Shown: positions 8,305-15,469 of the stretch, one piece after another | Layout of the letters: each line of letters opens with the position of its first letter | Position numbering within the stretch: the first letter of the stretch is position 1 | NCBI GenBank assembly: GCA_003242115.1 | Contig: QBMP01000043.1 | Location: 1 to 19,207 of the forward strand | Length of the DNA: 19,207 nt | From: Phormidesmis priestleyi | GTDB taxonomy: Bacteria > Cyanobacteriota > Cyanobacteriia > Phormidesmidales > Phormidesmidaceae | Reading direction: 5' to 3' | The notes under the pieces: model-generated | What the model was told of the DNA's origin: nothing | What the model saw: the letters and a program-made list of their open reading frames with translations, nothing else | The model's database searches: none | Made by a program: the position numbers and the translations under genes

Positions 8305-8440
8305 AGCAGAAACTCCCACACAACTCATTGGCTACATTCAGTCTACAAACGTAGATACTCTCTCCCCCGTAAATATTTCAAGTAAATTTGTCAATAAGCT
8401 GTGAAAACATCAGTTAACCACCGATTTACTCGCCGAATCA
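8305..8440 (-). promoter_or_regulatory. Leader shared with the 12194-15214 gene; inverted repeat
   Basis: The region upstream of the start at 8304 matches the region upstream of 15214. Shared parts are the GGGAG ribosome site, CAGTCTAC, TTTCAAGT, and further out a CCGATT/CGCCGAA stretch. An inverted repeat GTCTAC-aaac-GTAGAT (8341-8356) begins 37 nt from the start codon, as in the other leader. A possible -35 TTGACA is at 8388-8393 on the minus strand, but no convincing -10 follows. It may be an operator or a 5' UTR hairpin. The outer part overlaps the end of the preceding gene. Confidence 0.5.
8313..8317 (-). promoter_or_regulatory. Ribosome binding site GGGAG
   Basis: GGGAG with an 8-nt spacer to the ATG at 8304. 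It favours 8304 over the longer in-frame start at 8328. Confidence 0.65.
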
Positions 8441-9687
8441 CGTTCCGAAAGCGCCTGGTTAGCCAAACCTTTCCAAACATCATCCTCAGGACGAGTCAAC
8501 TTACGACGGCAACTCTGCCACTGAGCCAAGGCATCTTCAGCCTTTTTTTGCTTCTCATAAACTTGAGCCAGCAAACAGTAGCTATCAGGACGAGGCTCAT
8601 CTAGCTTCGTCTCCAAGCGACTCGCCACAATCAGCTCACCTTCCGCTTCAGTCAGCCGGTCTTGCTCCAGCCAAGCCCAACCTAGATTCTTGCGCAGGCT
8701 ATACTCCAATTCCGCATCGGTGCGCGCTCGCGCCTCATCTTGCAGCGCTGTAATCAACAACACTGCCGCCGACTCAAAATCTTTATCTTCCACAATTTGC
8801 AGCCGTGCTAAATTACTCACAGAATTGAGATACCCACCATTCACCGCTTTCACGTATTCCGCCTTCGCACTCTCAAAATCTCGCAAGTCCTCGTAGGTCA
8901 GCGCTAGGTCATGATTGGCAGCCGGAAAATTAGGATTTAGCTGAAGCGATCGCTTAAAACTGGCCTGAGCACTGGTCAGCTGACCTTCATTAAAATACTG
9001 CCGCTGGCCAGTCTTGTAGTACTGGCCAGCGGCTAAGGGCAACCCGACAAGGTGACCTAGGAAAAATGCAGCTGTAAGCGCCGCAGCCAAACCAAACTTA
9101 ATCAGGGGCCAGTGGTACGACGATTGTTTCCACCGATTAGCCAGCAGCGTTTCGATAAGCTGTTTGCCCACTTGGGTAAGGGCACCGCCCGTTGCAAACA
9201 AAGCCAACGCCGCAGGGGCGATCGCGCCAATAGAACTCCAAATCCCCGGTGCGCCCGTAAAAAAGCGGATAGAAATATCTCGCGCTAGCGCCAAACAAAT
9301 CGTTAGCAGGGCAATGGTCAAGCCACCGAGCAACCATTCCAGCCAAGGTTGCGGCGATTCTACCTGTTCTACTTTGGGGTACCACCACCAGTAGTGCTCA
9401 GGCGGCGAGAGACTCTGACGCCAAGCCGGAAAATCTTTCACGTTGGCAAGCAATCCATTCCACCCGCCAACCACTGCATCTGCATCGGAAAGGGTAAGCA
9501 GTAGTTGTGCTGGGAACTGCTCTGCTTCTGGTGCTTTTGCCTCACGGTCAATAATGGCCTGAATGAGATCGCGCTGTCGTAGCATAACAATGACGTTGCG
9601 TTTATTTCGCCAAGCAGCCTCCTCCTTTTGGAGTTTTGTTACCTGTCGGCAATAAATGTCAATGGCATTTTTGAAAGAATCGACCAT
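8410..9687 (-). CDS. Three-pass membrane TPR protein
   Basis: Predicted 425-residue protein of unrecognised family. The N-terminal 115 residues are soluble, with a coiled, charged stretch and an unusual YWWWYP cluster at 99-104. Three hydrophobic segments follow at about 118-136, 149-170 and 194-220. The rest (223-415) is TPR-like: YFNEGQLTSAQASFKRSLQLNPNFPAANHDLA fits a canonical TPR (split here as YFNEGQLTSAQASFKRS plus LQLNPNFPAANHDLA), followed by two or three degenerate repeats. An odd number of membrane passes would place the N-terminal and TPR parts on opposite sides of the membrane; the orientation is not resolved. The ATG at 9687 has no clear ribosome site. It lies 62 bases after the caspase gene, suggesting co-translation or partnership, for example as membrane anchor, scaffold or cleavage target. 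Confidence 0.75.
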   Translation of the reverse strand: MVDSFKNAIDIYCRQVTKLQKEEAAWRNKRNVIVMLRQRDLIQAIIDREAKAPEAEQFPAQLLLTLSDADAVVGGWNGLLANVKDFPAWRQSLSPPEHYWWWYPKVEQVESPQPWLEWLLGGLTIALLTICLALARDISIRFFTGAPGIWSSIGAIAPAALALFATGGALTQVGKQLIETLLANRWKQSSYHWPLIKFGLAAALTAAFFLGHLVGLPLAAGQYYKTGQRQYFNEGQLTSAQASFKRSLQLNPNFPAANHDLALTYEDLRDFESAKAEYVKAVNGGYLNSVSNLARLQIVEDKDFESAAVLLITALQDEARARTDAELEYSLRKNLGWAWLEQDRLTEAEGELIVASRLETKLDEPRPDSYCLLAQVYEKQKKAEDALAQWQSCRRKLTRPEDDVWKGLANQALSERDSASKSVVN

Positions 9688-9749
9688 GAGGAAATACGGT
9701 AGTTGCAGTAGGGCTAGCTGGCAAGATGACCATCACTTAATCTGACAAC

Positions 9750-12074
9750 TTAAACCGGCTTAGGCAGGATCTCAAACAGAAGCGATAGTGCTGCCACATC
9801 TTCAACATCGAGTAATCGCGTCCCTTCGATGGCATCGTTTGCAGCTTCACCCCGTCGGGTATCCATCGCACCAAACAGATCGTTCATCACATCGGCAGCG
9901 GAAACATTTTCATCAGAAACATCTGCGCTATCACCTCGGAGGTTATCGAGATCAGGTGCATTGTTGCGCAGCGTATTCAATGGACTGACCAACGACTGAG
10001 GGCTAGCTAACACCAGCAGTTCTGCGATGCCGAAGGGCTTAGCACCTTTGAGAGGAATTGTCTTTTCACTGTTACGCCGAACGATGTCAAGCGTAGGATC
10101 ATCAGTTGCACTAGGCGGATACAGCACGTTGACTTCACCCGCAGAATCAATCACTACAATGCCAAAGTGCAGATCTTCTGGCTGATTATTTTTGATAGTA
10201 ACCCTGATTTGCTCTCCCTCACGAATGGGCTGGATGCCTCTTTCCGACTGCTCAGGAATGAGGATAGTGTTTTCGCCACTTCCTCTTGTGACTGCGCCAC
10301 TGCGATCGCCCAAATGCTCTATCTCCACGCCAACATTAAGCTGGGAGGTACGGCCATTCACCATGAGGGCCAGCATTCGGCCAATATGTAGGCTAGTGAA
10401 TCGGGGGCGGAGTCGGGCGATCGCCGCTTCAATGGATTCTCCAGCAGGGCCGAAGGAGCCAGTCAGCAGGGGCACTTGGCTTGGAGAAAATATACCGATG
10501 CTATCGAGAGTAGGCTGTTCGGCACTTGCCGATTGATTATCGTTCAGGTAGGCGTCAATCTCTTCGGTATAGCGCCCGAGCAAGACATGAGCGACCTGCC
10601 CTGGACGGGCAGACTCCACATCAAAGTCGGGCAAACTGCTGAACTCACCTTTTGCAGCCTGTTGTTCGGCAGATGTGAGGGTATCATCCAGAGCAATTTT
10701 GAGGACAACCCGATCTGGGATGCCCCGCGTTCTTTCTTGCAGAAGCTGTCCGCCAAAGTCGGCAGAGACTGCGCCGCGAGTATTGTTTACCAAACGGGCT
10801 TGCGTTTTTAAGCCCTGGCGAGTGCCGTCGATCTGCTGAACTTCTGATAGCACCTCCCCGCTTTGCCGATCAATGATGGAGAAAATAGCCCCTCGGTCAA
10901 AGGCGTCTAACCGCTGAGGGTCGAGGCCGCCGAGCCAGAGCTGGAGGCGATTCTCGTTTGGAGCGGCTGCACTAATGCTAGAAGGCGGTGCTGATTCTAG
11001 GATGACGGCTTCAGCAGGGTGCGAGACGGGTTCAATATGATAGATAGGCGTTTGGGTAACGCTGCGAGTGATTTCAGGTTTGGGATCGTACTCAGGCTGT
11101 TGGTTGTGTTCGCTCAGGCGGGTAGCGCTATTAGAAACATTTAACATGGTGTCTGATAATGGGCCACTAGCTTGCCACAGGTGCTGAGTGAGTAGATAAG
11201 TAAAGGCCCCGGCAGCAAAGCCGTCGAAGCTGTAGTCGGCGGCGAGCTGGGAAGCCTTGGCTGCACCGATGAAAAATCCGGGGCCAGTGGGCGATTCAAC
11301 GGCTTGGGCAAAGTCATCTGGGCTCCAGTTGAGGCGATCTAGCCACTGGCGCTGAGTCGTCCCTTCATCGTTTGAGATTTCGGGCCTGCCGCTGAGGATT
11401 TGCCCATTCAGATCTGTGAGGGTGGGTTTATCGAGTGATCGCATGATGGCATTCCCTCTTTTGCCGCCGCCTGCATAGCAGCAGTCGAGTACGAAGGTGA
11501 TGTTCTCAGTTTTTTTTGCAATAGCAGCGCGTAGCAATAGCAGGGTATGGCCCATAATGTCTTGAGCGGTGTCGGAGCCTGCGGCTTCGTGGTCGATAGG
11601 AGCGATCGCGGTATTCAGACAAGTCGCATCTCCTCCTGCAAGGGCAAAGCAGTTATTGCCAGCGAGGTTTTCGGAGACGCGATCGCTAGACTGCACCCGT
11701 TCCCCGTGACCAGAAAAATGGAAGACTATAACGTCGCCTGCTTGTGCTGGCTGATAAAGATATTCGTCGAATACACCGAGGATTTCTTGACGGGTAGCTT
11801 GCTCGTCTTGCAGGGTGTGGACATCAGTAGGATTGAAGCCAAACCGGTGAATCAGCAGTTGTTTTTGCAGTTCCACATCATTGACTGCACCATTTAAGCG
11901 ATTGCTGTCGTATTTATCTATACCTATCAGTAGGGCGACTTTTCGGGGTGTGCTTTGGGCTAGGCTGTGGCCATAGCGACTGGCTTGGCGGCTGAGGGCG
12001 AGTTGACTGAGGCCGATAGCACCGAGGGCTCCAGCTGTACCTTGCAAAAAGCGACGGCGGCTAAAAATATTCAT
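9750..12074 (-). CDS. Tat-exported caspase-family (C14) peptidase with DUF4384-like tail
   Basis: Predicted caspase homologue (orthocaspase/metacaspase type) of 774 residues. The N-terminus has a perfect twin-arginine motif, SRRRFLQ (5-11), and a weakly hydrophobic stretch, likely cut near SLA/QS (39). The peptidase core (about 45-345) shows the first strand KVALLIGIDKY, the LNGAVND motif, catalytic His123 in HFSGHGE and Cys199 in FVLDCCYAGG, all in family order. Residues 375-560 are unassigned. About 565-700 resemble DUF4384, a domain often fused to bacterial caspases, with GEQIRVTIKNNQ and VLYPP. The tail is acidic. Tat export implies the protein folds before crossing the membrane. The start at 12074 lacks a clear Shine-Dalgarno sequence but is the one that gives the Tat signal. 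It is 119 bases downstream of a CHAT gene and 62 upstream of the membrane TPR gene. Metacaspase-type enzymes cut after Arg or Lys; this specificity is inferred only. Confidence 0.9.
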   Translation of the reverse strand: MNIFSRRRFLQGTAGALGAIGLSQLALSRQASRYGHSLAQSTPRKVALLIGIDKYDSNRLNGAVNDVELQKQLLIHRFGFNPTDVHTLQDEQATRQEILGVFDEYLYQPAQAGDVIVFHFSGHGERVQSSDRVSENLAGNNCFALAGGDATCLNTAIAPIDHEAAGSDTAQDIMGHTLLLLRAAIAKKTENITFVLDCCYAGGGKRGNAIMRSLDKPTLTDLNGQILSGRPEISNDEGTTQRQWLDRLNWSPDDFAQAVESPTGPGFFIGAAKASQLAADYSFDGFAAGAFTYLLTQHLWQASGPLSDTMLNVSNSATRLSEHNQQPEYDPKPEITRSVTQTPIYHIEPVSHPAEAVILESAPPSSISAAAPNENRLQLWLGGLDPQRLDAFDRGAIFSIIDRQSGEVLSEVQQIDGTRQGLKTQARLVNNTRGAVSADFGGQLLQERTRGIPDRVVLKIALDDTLTSAEQQAAKGEFSSLPDFDVESARPGQVAHVLLGRYTEEIDAYLNDNQSASAEQPTLDSIGIFSPSQVPLLTGSFGPAGESIEAAIARLRPRFTSLHIGRMLALMVNGRTSQLNVGVEIEHLGDRSGAVTRGSGENTILIPEQSERGIQPIREGEQIRVTIKNNQPEDLHFGIVVIDSAGEVNVLYPPSATDDPTLDIVRRNSEKTIPLKGAKPFGIAELLVLASPQSLVSPLNTLRNNAPDLDNLRGDSADVSDENVSAADVMNDLFGAMDTRRGEAANDAIEGTRLLDVEDVAALSLLFEILPKPV

Positions 12075-12193
12075 GACGTTTTCGGGAGCTACAATTTTTT
12101 ATTAAGTTGCTAATGAGAATAAAAGAGACTCGTTATTAAGGATGATGCAAGGTGGCAGTTGAGAAATTGGATTCGTTGTATAGGACATCTCCT

Positions 12194-15100
12194 TTAGTTG
12201 GCTTCACCGATGAGTGTGAAAGCAGCCCAGTCGCGGGGATTAGGATGCGTCTCCATCGTGGTCAGCATTGCCTGACGCAGGGCTTGGGCTTTGTCTTTAC
12301 CTTGCTGCCTCTGCCGGTAAAATTCCACCATTAGCTCTGCGGTGGGTGCATCGGGTATAGACCAAAGGGAAACGATGACACTTGTTGCTCCTGCTGCGAT
12401 CAGTGAACGAGATAAGCCAATCACGCCATCGCCTGTGACTCGGCCAAGGCCGGTATCACAGGCGCTTAGCACTACAAGATCTGCCTGTAAGTCTAGCTCT
12501 TCAATGATTTCGGTAGCGGTGAGTAGGCCGTCTTCGGTTTCAGTGGGGGTAAGGGCGATCGCGCCAGGCACATCCTTCACTCCAGACTCTTCTGGGATGC
12601 CATATTCCAGCAAGCCATGAGTAGCCAAATGGACAATACGAGCGTTGCCAATTTGTTGCTTGACAGCTTGCTCAGTCGCCTGAGCACCAATTAAAGCTTC
12701 CGTTCCGAAGAAATTGGCAATGGCCTTTGCCTCCTGCTCAGCGCCGACTAAGGATGAGAGCTGGGTGAAAGTATCACTGTCAGGGTTCCAAACTTCTGGC
12801 ATCACGGGATTCCCGACTGTAAGGATGTTTGCTATATCATCAGACCTGTTTGCAGTGGTCGTTGAACGACGCCGAGTAAGATCTAGCACTTGAATTGAAG
12901 GTGCCGTTGAGACTGTATGGCGTTCGACAAGGTAAGTGCCAGACTCATTTTTCAACGCAGCGAAAGGCACTAGAAAGAGTTCTCCTTGTGGAATGAATGT
13001 GATCTGTTGATTTGGGTCGGTTGGGAGCCAATCTGCAACAGGTTCGATCAATAGCTGGTGTAGCTGGCTAAGCTGAGCAGAGAGATCTCTTTTCTGAGAA
13101 ATATGAACCGTGTGTTCTAAACCACCTCTACTTCGCAAACCTATCGTCTCTCGACTTTGTCTGATTAGCTCTATGACACCTTCTAAGCTATTGTCAATGG
13201 ACACTTCTTTAAAGTGAAGCTCGCCTGTCGGCTGGACTACCCAAATATGAAGTAAGAGGCTATCATCAACTGTTGCAATAAGTGAATACTCTACCAAAAC
13301 ACTCTGTTGTTCCTTAGCTACTCTCTGAACCTCGATCAAATCAAATGGCTCGAATGAAGTCTGAACACCAAACTTTTCAGACGACCTTTCAGAAACCAAT
13401 CGTGAAAGTGAGCGTGTCCTCCCTCTTTCAGAGACCAATAAGGCTTCCGAATATCTATTTTGAGAGACCATTGCTAGCTCTAGATATTCATACGTCTTTA
13501 AATGTGTTTCAAATAAACTAATACGTTCAGAATCCGGCAGCTCATAAAATACTGAACCTTCATATATACTAATTGCATCATTCAAACTTTCCTCGGCGGC
13601 GGCATAGCTTCCTTGTTCAAGATATGCAAAGCCTATGCTGTTCAGCGCATTCAATTCTCCCTGAATTTCGCTAATCTCACGAGAAATTTCGAGGGACTTC
13701 TGATGAAAGCTAATGGCTTCCTTATAATCGCCTAAAATACGATATATATTGCCTAAGTTATTAAGTGAATAGGCTTTGCCCGCAGAATATTCGATGTTGT
13801 CGGCTAGGCTTATAGCCTGTAGACACAGGTCAATTGCCTTTTGGTATTCTCTTAAACTAGAGTAAGAATTCGCTAAATTGTTAAGCGAGTTGACCTCCCC
13901 ATTACGGTCTCCAATATTGCGAAAGATATGCAACGATTCTTGATAGAAGTCAACTGCTGCACTGTAGTTTTCCAAGTTATCGTTTGCCATACCCAAATTG
14001 TTGAGGGTGAAAGCCTCACCGTTACGGTCTCCAATTTCTTGAGAAATGAGGAATGACCCTCGATAAAAATCAATTGCTTTCTGATAGTTTCCTATACTGT
14101 TATAAGTATTTCCTAAATTGGTGAGAGAAGCTGCCTCAGCTAGTCTATAGTCGAGTTCGCGAGCGAGGTTTAAGGATTCTTGATGAATCTCAATTGCTCG
14201 TTGATAGTTACCTAAGCTCCAATAATCAGCCCCTAATGCAACCATCGAGATAACTTCGCCATCGCGATTGCCTATTTCCTGCTCGATAACTATGGACTGC
14301 TGATGGAAATCAGCCGCTTGCTGATAATTTCCTAGACTATAGTAGGTGTTTCCTAAGTTACTGAGAGAAGCTGCTTCACCGCGACGATAGCTAATTTGGC
14401 GAGCGATAGATAAAGATCGATGGTGCAGGTCAATTGCTTGCTGATAGTCTCCTAAACTCCAGTACGCGCTCCCTAGGTTGGATAGCAAACCTGCTTCTCT
14501 TCGCCTATCGCCAAGCTCGCGATAAATCTTCAACGCTGACTGCCAAGCTTCTAAAGCCGTTCGGTATTGACTAGTCCTGAAAGATTCGTTACCTTGCTGA
14601 AATAAATTTTCACCTTCAGCTATCAGCTCTGCCTGAAGCAACGCCTGCTCATCGGCATCGGTAACGATTAGTTGATAATCTCCCCTTCCACTAGCATCGT
14701 ATGCACTCGCCAAGATGCGGTACTGCCCTGCCGTGGGCAGGCGAAACACGACTTCAGAATTTGTTGTCTCTTCACTGCTATCGTCATTGCTAATCAGTTC
14801 TATCTTGTAAGCATCCTGTAACAACAAGAGTGTATCGAACTCATTACTAGTTAATCCGATGCGAACAATCTGCCCTGCCTGCCCTTCAAACAAATGCACA
14901 TCGTAAAGACTTTCATCATCTAGCTGACTATCACTCTCTGCTAACGCGCCTTCCACGCTGAGTAGCACATCTGAATCAGCCTGTTTCCCCCTCCTTGTTT
15001 GCATTTCACGAGCTTGGTTTCCTTGGAACCGCATACTAGGATCAAGTTCCCGCTCTTGCACCCGCTTTTCAACGCTCACGTCGAGTCCATCAAACAGTAC

Positions 15101-15214
15101 CACAGGCTCTCTAAAAGCTTGCTGTAAAACGGCTGCGCCGACTTTGACTGGCAGCATCCCACACAAAAGCATTGCTAGTGGCACTAACCTCAGCACAGAT
15201 AACCTAACCTTCAT
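12194..15214 (-). CDS. Exported PPC-TPR-CHAT protein
   Basis: Predicted 1006-residue protein. Signal peptide 1-27 (VLRLVPLAMLLCG, then KVGAA). The PPC domain (about 82-187) contains SDVLLSVEGAL and AGQIVRI. From 241 to about 552 there are eight TPR units with an exact 40-residue period (SNLGxxYxSLGxYQxAIDxxxxSL), preceded by a partial unit at about 213. The SERGRTRSL motif (595-603) leads to a CHAT domain with His866 (HLATHG) and Cys919 (LSACDTG), ending WAAFTLIGEAN. I chose the ATG at 15214, which has a GGGAG 8 nt upstream. The longer frame begins with a TTG at 15229 that overlaps that ribosome site. It is a close paralogue of the amber-split gene in signal, PPC, TPR and leader, but its CHAT domain is nearer to those at 252-3824 and 15470-18616. 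The caspase gene follows at 119 bases. Confidence 0.92.
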   Translation of the reverse strand: MKVRLSVLRLVPLAMLLCGMLPVKVGAAVLQQAFREPVVLFDGLDVSVEKRVQERELDPSMRFQGNQAREMQTRRGKQADSDVLLSVEGALAESDSQLDDESLYDVHLFEGQAGQIVRIGLTSNEFDTLLLLQDAYKIELISNDDSSEETTNSEVVFRLPTAGQYRILASAYDASGRGDYQLIVTDADEQALLQAELIAEGENLFQQGNESFRTSQYRTALEAWQSALKIYRELGDRRREAGLLSNLGSAYWSLGDYQQAIDLHHRSLSIARQISYRRGEAASLSNLGNTYYSLGNYQQAADFHQQSIVIEQEIGNRDGEVISMVALGADYWSLGNYQRAIEIHQESLNLARELDYRLAEAASLTNLGNTYNSIGNYQKAIDFYRGSFLISQEIGDRNGEAFTLNNLGMANDNLENYSAAVDFYQESLHIFRNIGDRNGEVNSLNNLANSYSSLREYQKAIDLCLQAISLADNIEYSAGKAYSLNNLGNIYRILGDYKEAISFHQKSLEISREISEIQGELNALNSIGFAYLEQGSYAAAEESLNDAISIYEGSVFYELPDSERISLFETHLKTYEYLELAMVSQNRYSEALLVSERGRTRSLSRLVSERSSEKFGVQTSFEPFDLIEVQRVAKEQQSVLVEYSLIATVDDSLLLHIWVVQPTGELHFKEVSIDNSLEGVIELIRQSRETIGLRSRGGLEHTVHISQKRDLSAQLSQLHQLLIEPVADWLPTDPNQQITFIPQGELFLVPFAALKNESGTYLVERHTVSTAPSIQVLDLTRRRSTTTANRSDDIANILTVGNPVMPEVWNPDSDTFTQLSSLVGAEQEAKAIANFFGTEALIGAQATEQAVKQQIGNARIVHLATHGLLEYGIPEESGVKDVPGAIALTPTETEDGLLTATEIIEELDLQADLVVLSACDTGLGRVTGDGVIGLSRSLIAAGATSVIVSLWSIPDAPTAELMVEFYRQRQQGKDKAQALRQAMLTTMETHPNPRDWAAFTLIGEAN

Positions 15215-15358
15215 TCTAGGAACTCCCAAATAGTATATTTGCTGTACTCAGTCTACGATTGCAGACAGCTTGCATCTTTAAACATTTCAAGTGAGCTTGA
15301 TGAAGATTGGCGAAATATCACGCAAATATCTATAAATCGACGATTAACTGGCCGAAAA
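15215..15358 (-). promoter_or_regulatory. Leader shared with the 5605-8304 gene; inverted repeat
   Basis: Counterpart of the leader at 8305-8440. The inverted repeat GTCTAC-gatt-GCAGAC (15251-15266) starts 37 nt from the ATG at 15214, exactly as in the other copy. TTTCAAGT and the GGGAG site are also conserved in place. The right arm has changed (GTAGAT there, GCAGAC here) but pairs with GTCTAC at five of six positions in each, which hints at a conserved hairpin or operator. No confident -35/-10 pair was found. Confidence 0.5.
15223..15227 (-). promoter_or_regulatory. Ribosome binding site GGGAG
   Basis: GGGAG with an 8-nt spacer before the ATG at 15214. The upstream TTG candidate at 15227-15229 overlaps this site, which argues against it as the start. 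Confidence 0.65.
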
Positions 15359-15406
15359 GCGGTCATAAACATCTAGAATTCTGCCATACCCACCATCAAA
15401 CACTAT
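15344..15406 (-). pseudogene. Possible remnant of a membrane-TPR gene 3' end
   Basis: A 20-codon open frame ends YDRFSAS and TAA. The matching position upstream of the paralogous CHAT gene is the end of the 8410-9687 gene, which reads SERDSASKSVVN. About 17 of 24 bases match around the SAS codons, inside a longer alignable leader. This suggests the duplicated unit once included the 3' end of that gene. The match is short and could be chance. Confidence 0.3.
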
Positions 15407-15446
15407 TTATCCTCATAAATAACAGCCCGTAAAGATTCAAATCTTT
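15405..15446 (-). repeat. Two AT-rich perfect inverted repeats after a stop codon
   Basis: AAAGAT-tcaa-ATCTTT (15431-15446) and ATTTAT-cctc-ATAAAT (15405-15420) lie 24 and 50 bases past the stop of the 15470-18616 gene. Stems are six AT-rich pairs with no clear U-tract, so they are weak terminator candidates and may only protect a 3' end. The rest of the 15215-15469 gap holds the leader and remnant listed separately. Confidence 0.3.
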
Positions 15447-15469
15447 AAACAATCTGTTTGCAAATGAAA

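Noticed and set aside
12102..12188. A 28-residue frame on the minus strand starting directly after an AGGAG, between the CHAT and caspase genes
   Set aside because: The AGGAG touches the ATG with no spacer, the peptide has no recognisable pattern, and it just fills an intergenic gap.
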